DNA of 64,000 bases, taken from Plantago elongata. Lineage: Eukaryota > Streptophyta > Magnoliopsida > Lamiales > Plantaginaceae. The stretch is taken from NCBI GenBank assembly GCA_036897095.1, contig JAYMSP010000224.1, forward strand, positions 1-64,000, read 5' to 3'. Numbering within the stretch: the first letter of the stretch is position 1; every line of letters starts with the position of its first letter. The notes under the pieces are model-generated. The model was not told where the DNA came from and made no database searches. It saw only the letters and a list, made by a program, of their open reading frames with translations. The position numbers were made by a program, and so were the translations under genes. This document shows positions 15,023 through 25,928 of this stretch, piece by piece.

Positions 15023-16330
15023 TCACTGCATTCTAAGTACATACGTGACCATCGAACTGAGCATCTTACCTTGCCTGATCAGCAACAAACTGTTGAACAT
15101 TGTCATCAGCAGCATCAGGGGTGGCAGCATCCGTGGCCGTAACTCTTTATCACATGCTCGATCACCTCCATCCGAGGGCTGAGATTCTTCCACACTTGCA
15201 TCATGCATTTCCTGCCCTTTGTCAACCACACAGAACAACTCACCTCCTTCATCACCCACTGAATTCACACTGTTTACAGTACACTGCCTTTCAGTAATAC
15301 CAGGAAAGGGATGATCTAAACCTGAACGGTTCGATTCAGTCGACACAACAACGTCGTCCAGCGACATTGTAACAGAAATAACAACAATCCACCTGTTCTG
15401 ATAAACCTCTTTCCCGCAAACAACAACACCGTTTACTTTCACGGTGCCGTCAACAGAACTGGCAACAATTTTATTTCCCGCCAAACTTTCAAACTCCGTC
15501 GAATTCCTCAATCCCCCAAGATCAGAAAAACCGAGTCGAATCGGCAACACATGGTTGCGGAAATCGTACTGGAAACTGTCAGACTCTCGGACAAACTCGG
15601 TATCGGAGACGGCGAAGATTGTCACGGAATTGAGAGATAGCAAATCGGAGCTTCTCGCGTTCATGTTAGCAGCAACGACGGCAAATCCTCTCCTGCCTAA
15701 AGCTCTCATCGCGTGATCGAGACATGTCCGGTTGATTTTGGGGGAAACAACCGCAACTGTCGATTTGATCACTGAGAAATCACATTTCGTTGCGAAATTG
15801 GTGTCGAGTACCCGATCGATGCCGTGGACTGTGAGCTTGTCGTCGACGTATAGATCCGGCTGGCGGATCTTTACAGTGGAGATCGAATTTCGGTACGGTG
15901 TGGAGGAGATCGCGATTTCTTCACCTGAACCGTCGGAACTTCTGGATAGGAAAAGGCAGTTGCTGCGGTAGAGTGTGGGTAACTGTTCGCCATAGTTGAG
16001 AGAGGACAGAGCTGATGAGGTGAGTGGTCGTTTAAGAGTGTGGTAGTGGAGGAGAGCGGTTACCGGGAGGCGGCGACGTGAAAGGGAGAAATCGGGAGGG
16101 GCGAGGACCGTGCCGGAGAAATTGCAGGGGAGAGACCGGAGGCTTGTGGCGAAGATTGAGTAGCCGTGTGTGCGGAGTGTGTTCGAGGCGAGGACGGCGG
16201 AGGAAGGAGGTGAGTGGGTGGTGGAGGAGACGATGTCATAAAGAGAGTGGATGAAGCAGATGAGAATCAGGAGGTAGGAGAGACTGAAGAGAGCGAGGCA
16301 AATGGTGTTGATGATCTTGATAATCTCCAT
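15023..16330 (-). CDS. FAS1 (fasciclin-like) domain membrane protein
   Basis: One uninterrupted exon encodes 435 residues from an ATG. A hydrophobic segment at ~6-28 is a signal anchor or signal peptide. A first FAS1-like unit covers ~50-175: HGYSIFATSL, SGTVLAPPDFSL, LLHYHTLKRPL, LPTLYRS, and PDLYVDDKLTVHGIDRVLD, where the last corresponds to the family VHGID box. A second, more diverged unit covers ~205-330: LGRRGFAVVAANM, SVTIFAVSDTEF, FRNHVLPIRLGFSDL, VNGVVV. Few Pro-rich arabinogalactan glycomodules are visible. A C-terminal hydrophobic run (LPPLMLLMTMFNSLLLI, ~405-421) is followed by a short basic tail. FAS1 domains mediate adhesion at cell surfaces and walls. The best class is the fasciclin-like proteins related to FLA19-21. 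It is divergent from the PPR gene, with 233 bp between the start codons. Confidence 0.8.
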   Translation of the reverse strand: MEIIKIINTICLALFSLSYLLILICFIHSLYDIVSSTTHSPPSSAVLASNTLRTHGYSIFATSLRSLPCNFSGTVLAPPDFSLSRRRLPVTALLHYHTLKRPLTSSALSSLNYGEQLPTLYRSNCLFLSRSSDGSGEEIAISSTPYRNSISTVKIRQPDLYVDDKLTVHGIDRVLDTNFATKCDFSVIKSTVAVVSPKINRTCLDHAMRALGRRGFAVVAANMNARSSDLLSLNSVTIFAVSDTEFVRESDSFQYDFRNHVLPIRLGFSDLGGLRNSTEFESLAGNKIVASSVDGTVKVNGVVVCGKEVYQNRWIVVISVTMSLDDVVVSTESNRSGLDHPFPGITERQCTVNSVNSVGDEGGELFCVVDKGQEMHDASVEESQPSDGGDRACDKELRPRMLPPLMLLMTMFNSLLLIRQGKMLSSMVTYVLRMQ

Positions 16331-16563
16331 TGTTTTTCTCTTTGAGTATGATCAATCTGTTTCTTGATGGTTATGGTAGTGTTTAAGTAGCTGGAAAACT
16401 ATCTCGTTTTAACAAATAATACGACTACTATATCAGCGTAAAAATCTTTGCAACCGCTTTTTTCTTGTCTGAGCTAGCATATAGTCTAAGAAAGTAATGG
16501 AAAGAGTTTAAATTTTAAAAGCTGCTTTTACTTCACCATAAGTGAGAAATATTGTCCAGCACA
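16331..16563. promoter_or_regulatory. Short intergenic region between divergent FAS1 and PPR genes
   Basis: Only 233 bp separate the two ATGs, so both 5' leaders and core promoters must share this stretch or overlap the neighbouring gene. It is AT-rich with no obvious TATA box for either side. A bidirectional promoter is an inference from the spacing. Confidence 0.45.
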
Positions 16564-18834
16564 ATGAAACGTGCAAACGAAAAGCTATACACTTCATTCT
16601 CACAATGGTTACTCTCCACAAGAAATTTGGAAGATCTACACAAACTCCATTCTCTTATCATAACCTTTGGTTTGCATAGGTCTCTCTCTCTCTCGGGTCC
16701 TCTGATTTCCAAGTACTCGAGATTCAGAGAGCTGGAGTCGTCGTTGTTGGTTTTTCGGGGGAACGTGTTCAGGAACAACTATGCTTATATATGGAATACG
16801 GTTATTAGAGCGATGGCGAATAATGGATTGTCTGCGAAAGCATTGGGTTTGTATGTGGAAATGAGAAACTTAGGGGTGAGGCCTGATAAGTATAGTTTTC
16901 CTTCGGTCATTAAGGCTTGTGGGGGTTTGATGGATGTTGAGAAGGGGAGAGTTGTTCATGAGCAGGTGATGGTGCTGGGTTTCGGCTGTGATTTGTATGT
17001 GAATAACTCTTTGATTGATATGTATGTGAGGTGCAATGAGCTAGGTTGTGCTCGGGAGGTGTTTGATAAAATGCCTCAAAGAGATATTATATCCTGGAAC
17101 AGTTTGATTTCAGGGTACAGTTCGAATGGGTATTTTGATGAAGCTTTGGAAGTATATAATCGGTTTAGAATTGAAGGTTTAGTGCCTGATTCATTTACAT
17201 TTTCGAGTGCTTTACAAGCATGTGGTGGAATAGGGAAGGTGAAGGAGGGGCAGAGAGTACACAGCTTGGTGCATAGGATTGGGGCAAGTAAGGATTTGAT
17301 TGTTAACAATGGTTTGCTCTCCATGTATTTTAAGTTTGACATGGTAGTTGATTGCTGGAGGATTTTTAATGACATGGTTGACAGAGACACTTTTACATGG
17401 AATATCATGATTACTGGATGTTTTGAGTCGGGCTTGCATGAGGAGACGATTAAGCTGTTTTTCGAGATGTTAGGTGACTTTAAACCTGACATATTGACGG
17501 TCACATGTGTTCTCCGTGCTTGTACTAATGCAAGAGACTTGAACTCGGGAAAATATGTGCACAACTACATGGTTAATAATGGATATGAGTGTGACATTTT
17601 ATCTTGTAATATACTGATAAACATGTATGCGAAATGTGGGGATTTGGTAAGTTCAAGGGAAGTTTTCGAGGGTATGCGAAGCAAGGATTTGGTGTCATGG
17701 AACTCAGTACTTGATGGGTACATTGATCATCAGCTCTATCATGAAGCAATTGACTTATTTAGGAGGATGAAAATAAACAATGTGCAACCTGATCCTTTAA
17801 CATATGTGGCTCTTCTCTCTTTTTGTAAAGATTTGTTAAACATTGATTTAACAGAGGGACTTCATTGTGGCATTATCAAACAAGGGTTTGATTCCGCTCA
17901 AAATTTAGGGAATGCTCTGCTGGATGCATATGCAAAATGTGGGCAAATTGGAATGTCATTGAAGCAGTTTGAGAACATGAAAACTCGAGATATGTATACA
18001 TGGAATTCAATTATTGCTGCTTGTGTTCATTGGGAAAATAGTATCGGTTTCAGAATGCTTCATAAGATGAGAATGGATAGATTAATGCCAGACGTCCCTA
18101 CCTTCTTAAGTGCGCTGACTTTATGTTCACGCCTGACTGCCAAGCGACAAGGAAAGGAGTTACACAGCAGCATTCTCAGATTAGGATTTGAGTCTAATAT
18201 CCATATAGCGAATGCTTTGATTGAAATGTACTCCAATACGGGAAGTTTGGGTAATTCAGTACTCGTGTTTGATCAAATGAAAGAAAGAGATGTAGTTTCT
18301 TGGACATCGCTTATTTCTGCTTATGGCACTTATGGTGAAGGAAAAAGTGCTGTTAAAGCTTTTGAAGATATGAAGGCAGCTGGTATACATCCGGATGAAA
18401 CTGTCTTTGTTGTGATTCTTTATGCATGTAGCCACTCTGGTTTAGTTCAAGAAGGGCAGTCCTTTTTTGCGGAGATGAAGAAAGTGTACAGAATTGAGCC
18501 AAGCATTGAACATTATGCTGCAACTGCCGATCTTCTTTCACGCGCTGGCCTTTTAATTGAAGCAGAAGAATTTATTAACAGAATGCCTATTCAGCCGGAT
18601 GCGAGTATATGGGGAATGTTGCTGAGTGCTAGTCATGCCAGTGGAGATCTTGAAATTGCAGTACGTGTTTCAAGACGCATTGTTGAATTTAATGCAATAA
18701 GTCCAGGATATCATGTTTTAGCCTCAAACGCCTATGCTGCATTGGGAAAGTGGGATCAGGTGAGAAGAATAAGGACTTCATTGAGAGATGAAGGGCTCAA
18801 TAAAGACCCGGGATGTAGTTGGCTTGAGGTTTGA
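16564..18834 (+). CDS. PLS-class pentatricopeptide repeat protein, ends in the E2 motif
   Basis: An intronless gene of 756 residues. The open frame starts upstream at a TTG (16552), but ATG 16564 is the sensible start. It carries around 18-20 PPR motifs with typical signatures: YIWNTVIRAMANNGL, DIISWNSLISGYSSNGY, LINMYAKCGD, DVVSWTSLISAYGTYGE, HPDETVFVVILYACSHSGLV. It ends with E1 and most of E2 (DPGCSWLEV) immediately before a stop. It most resembles At3g03580 as I recall it, which continues into E+ and a DYW deaminase domain. No DYW remnant (CGDCH, HxE) is visible in the next 700 bp. PLS PPR proteins specify C-to-U editing sites in mitochondria or plastids. Without a DYW domain this one would need a deaminase partner, or is a reduced gene. 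Confidence 0.88.
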   Translation: MKRANEKLYTSFSQWLLSTRNLEDLHKLHSLIITFGLHRSLSLSGPLISKYSRFRELESSLLVFRGNVFRNNYAYIWNTVIRAMANNGLSAKALGLYVEMRNLGVRPDKYSFPSVIKACGGLMDVEKGRVVHEQVMVLGFGCDLYVNNSLIDMYVRCNELGCAREVFDKMPQRDIISWNSLISGYSSNGYFDEALEVYNRFRIEGLVPDSFTFSSALQACGGIGKVKEGQRVHSLVHRIGASKDLIVNNGLLSMYFKFDMVVDCWRIFNDMVDRDTFTWNIMITGCFESGLHEETIKLFFEMLGDFKPDILTVTCVLRACTNARDLNSGKYVHNYMVNNGYECDILSCNILINMYAKCGDLVSSREVFEGMRSKDLVSWNSVLDGYIDHQLYHEAIDLFRRMKINNVQPDPLTYVALLSFCKDLLNIDLTEGLHCGIIKQGFDSAQNLGNALLDAYAKCGQIGMSLKQFENMKTRDMYTWNSIIAACVHWENSIGFRMLHKMRMDRLMPDVPTFLSALTLCSRLTAKRQGKELHSSILRLGFESNIHIANALIEMYSNTGSLGNSVLVFDQMKERDVVSWTSLISAYGTYGEGKSAVKAFEDMKAAGIHPDETVFVVILYACSHSGLVQEGQSFFAEMKKVYRIEPSIEHYAATADLLSRAGLLIEAEEFINRMPIQPDASIWGMLLSASHASGDLEIAVRVSRRIVEFNAISPGYHVLASNAYAALGKWDQVRRIRTSLRDEGLNKDPGCSWLEV

Positions 18835-19542
18835 ATTGGAGGCGAGTATTAGAGCCAATGTTTGCGGACTGTCACAGTATTATAAATTGCATCCCTGAAA
18901 TCATGCAACGTCACATATTTGTCGGATATGGCGAAGATGAGTGTGCATAGTGCAGTATTACAAACCTTTCATGATGATAGAATTACTCACCCATCCTACA
19001 GGTTGGGATTTGGAAACTACTCTTAACATATTCCGAGAATAAAAGCTAGTGTCTTCTAATCTGCAGGTGAATTTGTTAAAAGGTAAACATTGTATAGTCT
19101 ATTTGGACTTTTATTAACATGTAAAATGTTGTTCTGGAATGTCTAATTCATCTTTTATTCTTGGAACTGAGGTGACTGTTGGACATATGTTCTGCTGATA
19201 TACCTCTGCATTGCATCTGAATCAGCATTGCTGTTGTTCCGATTTCATTCATTATCTGTTTGAAATCCACGGTATAGCTTCAGCTTTCGGATCTTGGAGT
19301 TCAAATCTTTTGCACTTGGAAACTATCTTCCTGGTGTACTTATATGTTCAAGAATCACCCAAGTAAGCTGGAGCAGTTTATGAGTGTAAAGTAAGTCCTC
19401 AATTTGATTTTGATAAAAGAATATAGCCAAGAGGACTGATAACCTTTACTTACACATGATTAACACAAAGCTACTGTATCAAAATTGTTAACTTTGGACA
19501 TGGAAATTGATAATTTGATTTATGTTTCTAGACATATTTTCA
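18835..19542. other. Spacer between convergent PPR and dehydrogenase genes
   Basis: 3' regions only. I looked for a displaced DYW or E+ coding remnant of the PPR gene and saw none. Confidence 0.5.
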
Positions 19543-20566
<1,024 letters not shown>

Positions 20567-21688
20567 TTATTGCAAGGATTACACCAAAACATAGAGCTTA
20601 ATATAGGCAACACAGGTTTAGTAACTGATTATTTATTATCAACACACACTTGCATTCACACAACTAACTTGTACCTGTATTTCTTGTAGTAATAACTAAT
20701 TGAATCATATTTGCCATAATGTCTTGGATAAGGTGAACCAAATCTTCTTCATAATACTTATAATGGGGTTATAATTCATAAACAAGAGCCCTCATGTAAA
20801 TTGTGTTCGACGAAAAGCATTTTTAAACAGAAAGTCAGATGAAGGTGAAAAGGTTCTTTTCATGCAGCTGAAGTGAAGAATGTGGCTTGAAGGGGTTGAT
20901 TAGTTTGCTAGGGTAAATGAGCAGTGGCAGAACTCAGAAACGTCGAGCAGTCTTTTGAGGTATTGATGTTACATGCGCAGTGTTCATTGAAGGATGATTT
21001 ATTGATGACATTCTGGAGGTACTTGTTCCATGAAGTTTCAGGAGGAGTTTGTTCCCAGGGCAAGCATAAATAGGCCACAGTGAAAGGTAATCATGCTCAG
21101 CAACTGGCCTTACTGCATGTGTTCGCGCTGTATCACATAGAAACCTTCTAGGTCTCGACAAAATTAAAACTACCGTACTGGTGTGAGCATACCAGTTATA
21201 CGTTTACAGTAAAGCCTCTAACACAGTTGCAAAGAAGTACAAGAAACTGCATCTGCAGGCAAGGATGAATTCTAATACGTACTTTCAATTCTTCTTATAC
21301 ACAACTTTGTGATATGCTAGGATTCGCCTCTAAACGAGATAAAGGATAGAGGAGTAACTTATGTGAAACAGCAGGAGAGCACTTTATCTTTTGTTTGCAT
21401 AATGAAATCGAAAATTTACGATCTCTTCTACAGAAGACTAAAAACAAAAAACTAAAAGTTGCAGAGAAACTAAAATAACAAGAATCCTAACCAAATAATC
21501 TGCAACACAGCCTTACATGTAGACTGATGAAAATAAAAACATTATGTTGCATCAGAAACTGGTTAATCGGTCAACGTTGTCCGTTGATATTTTTTGGTGC
21601 ATATACCACATAATTATCAGAGCACGAAGAATCAAATTACCGATTGATCTTCTGTCTGGTGATGCCAATCAATCCTATTTATATATAT
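20567..21688. other. Spacer upstream of the dehydrogenase gene
   Basis: Promoter side of the dehydrogenase gene and 3' region of the small membrane-protein gene. A 75-codon frame at 20934-21161 has no family resemblance and is not called. Confidence 0.45.
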
Positions 21689-22012
21689 TCACACAGAGTA
21701 TGCCAATGGCAATTCAGCTTCCTTGGATGAGTTGACAGCAGAAGAGGCATTTTTGGTTTGTGTCCTCGAGATTTGGCTGTCAGCTGCACGCCTAAAGCAT
21801 GCTTTCAGGCACGTGTAGATGTATGTCAAAAGCCAAAAGATCCAGGGAGATCCTATGAGGATAAGGGCAAGGAAGGGATAGTATGGCTTGCTCAGATCCG
21901 GGACGAACACATAAAGAACAAGGAAAACTCCACCCGTGGTGACACAAAGGCAGAGCATGCAGGAGATTAAAGGAACCCGAAAATCTCGTTGTCTCTCTTC
22001 CTCCATTGCCAT
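21689..22012 (-). CDS. Small two-span membrane protein of unknown function
   Basis: I do not recognise this gene. It is a single frame of 107 residues with tandem Met starts (MAMEEERQRDFRVPL). Two hydrophobic segments lie at ~14-37 (LISCMLCLC to YVFV) and ~45-67 (FLALILIGSPWIFWLLTYIYTCL). A Cys/Arg-rich boundary (KACFRRAADS) leads to a polar Ser/Asn/Lys tail. The charge pattern suggests both ends are cytosolic with a short loop VPDLSKPYYP between the helices. It is called real because of its ATG, membrane-protein composition and clean position between two minus-strand genes, but homology was not checked. It is too long for most regulatory membrane micropeptides and matches no family I can name. 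Confidence 0.6.
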   Translation of the reverse strand: MAMEEERQRDFRVPLISCMLCLCVTTGGVFLVLYVFVPDLSKPYYPFLALILIGSPWIFWLLTYIYTCLKACFRRAADSQISRTQTKNASSAVNSSKEAELPLAYSV

Positions 22013-22840
22013 TCATATGAATCACAGCAACCTCCAATGCCGGTAAATTAACCTAGTTATCTCCTTCGTATGCCTGTAAACCTTATTGGAAATTTGAGAT
22101 CACCTCAACCGCGGACACCCTTTGGACAACGTATTTCACCTCCTGGTTCAATGTAGCTGCAGCTAACTTGATACATTTGCAGTCTGTGGACGAAACGCCG
22201 TTCGTTGTTGTTTTCTACCTCCCTTCTCTATCTTTTTTCTGTAATCTGTTTAGGGTTGTTGGTTTCTGCAACCAGAGAAGGAGGACATTCAGATTCAGGA
22301 ATAGAGGGCCTCAGAAATGGATGGTTGTTTATGGTTTTCCGACCAAGAACTGGAATTTTTGTAATTATGCAAATCAGCAAACATGCTATTTTAGTACAGG
22401 AAAAAATTGTGACTAAATGAGTCATTCTTAGGTCCATTTGTTATTCAATTTACTATTTTTGAAGATACCATTCTATTATGGGATCTCTTTTATGGTCACA
22501 GTTTATTTGGTATCCAAACTTCCAACAACAATGACACAGAAAATGGTGCTACATGAAAATACGCAGTTGCTTCGTGTATTACGTTCTTCTAGTACCTACA
22601 TTCCGTTCATAGTATATGTTTGCAAATTGTGATTTTCCATGAGATACAAACATTTCATAAAGATTTTGATTGATTGAAATGGATTTACAATAACATCAAT
22701 CCTATGACAGGAGAAATATTGATAAATCATTCTTGGATTATGAACTGTTTTATTAAGTACCAATAAGAAATTTTAAACCTTGCTAGCAAGTACTACAATT
22801 CACCAATTTGTACATGGCCAAGCGAAGCGAATTGAAGCCT
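22013..22840. other. Spacer between small membrane protein and EF-hand genes
   Basis: Holds the promoter and leader of the small membrane-protein gene and the EF-hand 3' region. Overlapping plus-strand frames near 22168-22440 look random. Confidence 0.45.
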
Positions 22841-24980
22841 TTAAGACCTCTCAGCACCTTGCTGAAATGCCACGATCACGAGAGTCACGAGAGATGCATA
22901 GACTGAATTGGGTACTTTCTGCACAACCTTTCCAACGCCAGGGACATTTTCTGTGGTCCTTTTGGTCAACAAAGCAATCGCAGGAGCAAGAGCCAGAGTA
23001 ATGATCAGACCCTGACTGATTGATATGAATGTATCTTTTGTTATCTTGCGCATGAACCTCACAAACTCTTCACGGTCCAGCTCACCATCAAAGTTGATAT
23101 CCGTCTCCTGCATAACGGAAGGTATTCTGTTATACATACATATTAAATGGATGCAGATATTTTACAAATAAGGCTGGGAGCCTGGGATATGATATTACTG
23201 TCTGTCAATACATAGAAATGTCAAAATATAGTTGCACCTCGTATAATTGAACCCAACCAATCTGGGCGGTTAACCAATGATATGCATTGAAATGTTTGAT
23301 CACATTCATATCTCAGCAACATGCAACTAGATGATGACTAGCAGATAATATAAACAAAAAGGATCCTCTTTTTATCTGAACGAACATCCTTAATGAGAAC
23401 TTATTTTCTGATAGTATTTTACTTCTTGCAACACCTTAGAACTTCCAAGATATGACCTCTCATTTAATAAGCCCAACTTAGTGATCAAAAATGCTTGCAG
23501 AAATAATTTATGCTTTTTTCCAAGTGTTCAGTAAATGATGCAGAAAAAAAACAATATTTCAAGGTATCTTAGAAAACTGAACATGTAACACCATCATCAT
23601 GATTTCATACTACTGATTGGTATAGAATTCGAATTGGCTTTTACCAATTCGAATGGGCCATTTGAATTGGCAAAAGCCAATTCGAATTCTATACCAAACA
23701 GTCATAAGTATCTTTAGAGAAGATTCATGCATCAATCAGTTTCCTAATAATAGTAAGATATTCACTGAATGATAATATTCTCTGTTACGTACCATCATCA
23801 GGATCCTCACTTCCTCCTTTGTGGGAGGGTCAAAATGAGGACCAGGCAAGCGCTTATTCAGATCACTACAAAAATAAAAAAGCAATCACAAGAAACAAGG
23901 ATTCAGATTTTATTTGACAAATGGATTAATTGTGGCATGCTAGATATCTTAAGTGCCACATGCATGTGAAGTAGTGAAGGCCTTACTTGTATACAAGTAG
24001 CACAGCAATGTAGAGCTCTTCAAACGACAGAGTAGCCTTCCCACTAACATTCTTCACCCGATCAAAAACTTTATCTGTTATAGACCGGATCTGCCTTTCT
24101 TTCCAGTCCTTTCCTGCATGCATATGTCAGTTCTAACATTTATTTATGTTGCAATTAATCATGTAATCAGTTTAGTGAAGCATTTTTGGATCCTAATAAA
24201 GACATTGCATCAAGTGAAGCAAGATTCATACTACAGGTTATCGTTTTTCCAGCGAGAGCCAGGTAGTTAAAGATTCTCCTATTCTCCTAAGAATATTAGC
24301 CCTCTCATCTAAACCAGACAATCAGCAGAAAGATCAGAACTAGTATCATTTTATAAAAAATACAGCCACAAAACTACTTTTCCATTAACCAAGTTTTGAT
24401 AATACAAATTGTATTAAAGCTAAATTACTCAACGAGAAGCAACGGTATCGAATATGATGAGTACTTCATCATTCTCAAAGTTCCTTCAATGATTTCTTCT
24501 TTACATAGACATGTAGAGTTGCTGACCTAAACATATCTCCATCCTTATCCAGTTATCCTACTATAAAGTCTAAACATCCGTCAGTAATTTGATGTATGCA
24601 CCAAAGCTCAAAAGCAAACCTATTCACCAATTTGGCCTATCCACATAATACAACACAATACAGACATGGACAATCAATATCAGTTCACTAAATGAGAAAT
24701 TCACCATTTTAGGAATACTTCTGCTCGGAACAGAGTAATATACAGTTTACAAAGGGCTGATTATCAATCAAGATAGTGAAATAAGCATTAAAATCTAAGG
24801 AAAACCAATGCAAATAGATAAAACAACAGAACAGAGAAGGAATAAGGTGAAATCAGAACTGAACACATGAAAAGTCAACCAGACCAATCAAGAAACAAAA
24901 AACACAGAAAAGGTGTAATTTTTAATTCCAAGAAGAAGATGAATGATAATACCTGTAAACTTTTCAAGAATTTGGCCCAT
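22841..24980 (-). CDS. EF-hand membrane-anchored calcium-binding protein
   Basis: Four exons, complement(24953-24980), complement(23987-24113), complement(23793-23865) and complement(22841-23107), give 164 residues. The first exon codes only MGQILEKFT plus one base. The start MGQ gives a possible N-myristoylation Gly2. The N-terminal half has a degenerate EF-hand (SGKATLSFEELYIAVLLVY). The second is canonical: loop D79-I-N-F-D83-G-E-L-D-R-E-E90, then FVRFMRKI. Two hydrophobic segments follow (~107-124 and ~143-157), separated by TKRTTENVPGVGKVVQKVP. This layout matches a conserved plant EF-hand family of about 165 residues (At1g64850-like, named from memory). It probably senses calcium at a membrane. 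Intron 1 is ~840 bp. Confidence 0.85.
23612..23702. mobile_element. Small foldback (MITE-like) palindrome
   Basis: Arms of 31 bp at 23612-23642 and 23672-23702 differ by one base. The inner 26 bp, starting TTGGTATAGAATTCGAATTG, are a perfect inverted repeat, and the centre (ATGGGCCAT) is itself nearly palindromic. The whole 91 bp would form one long hairpin. Related arms occur at 4879-4928 and, more weakly, near 1930. No clear target duplication is seen. It lies in an intron of the EF-hand gene. Confidence 0.65.
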
Positions 24981-25928
24981 GGAGTTGAGTGAATATGGAA
25001 TTTTGAGCTTGGTTAGGAATGGGATTAGTGCAGTAGTAGTATGGTTTAATGAAGCGAAAGAATGGGATTCAATGGAGAAAACGTGTGCCTAGGATCTACT
25101 ACACGCGAGATCCTCAACAGATACCGAGATAGGTTATAGTTATACTCATCTTCACTCAACTCCCCTATTGGAAATTTCGTTTAATAGTCTACATCATATT
25201 TTATTGTCAGTTCTAAAAATCAACCATCATTGATGAGTAAAACAAAGAACATATTTTCCCTCACCCAAATATCAAGAAAATTTGGGTATATGCCTCACGA
25301 TTAATTGTGGATAGTATCTTTTTTATTCATGTTAGTCAAGCCCATATAATTATAAGTAGGTTTCTTACGAATGATTATGATAAGGTAGGATGGAATATCA
25401 TAGATGTTATTGTAACTAAAATGTTTATTGGTAAATATTGACAAAACATTATAACGCACGTATTATTCATAAGTAATAACTTTAATGGAGTATACTCGAC
25501 CAGTCACAATAAAAAATTATTCTTTGATATTATAGTAAATTTAAAAATTGATTGTAACCGAGCTATATTAAGGACAACAAAACGCAGTTCAGTTGGCAAG
25601 ACGCTTCACCTCAACTAATACGTTACACTTTAGTCGTTTAAAAAAAAATCTAACTATATTAGAACTGAAATGATGTTTGTATACGAGAAAAATCAATAAA
25701 TATATAAAATGTTTTTCAAAATAAATAAATTAATAAAATCGGCCAGAGTTATAAAACAAAACATGTGTATATTGGAGTGGAGTATATATTCCTTTCCAAG
25801 AAGGAAGAATAACAAGAGGCCAAAAGTATCCTTATGAAAAGATTAAAGGATAGAATAACTTGTCAAAATTGACTTTGGATAGTTTAGAGGAAATGATAAG
25901 GTTGTGATTTGTGAAATTTGATGCCATA
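24981..25928. other. Divergent promoter region of EF-hand and PPR genes
   Basis: 948 bp between start codons, AT-rich. It carries the SINE-like fragment at 25580-25648 and nothing else that I can support. Confidence 0.45.
25580..25648 (+). repeat. Possible tRNA-derived SINE fragment
   Basis: CAGTTGGCAAGACGCTTCAC resembles a tRNA box A region. It is followed by a diverged box-B-like stretch, GTCGTTT and a run of nine A. A second copy at 53315-53378 has CAGTCGGTAAGACGCTTCAA and GGTCGGACC before GTTTAAAAAAA. Two copies with the same layout and an A-tail suggest a SINE, but both are short and degenerate. Confidence 0.35.
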
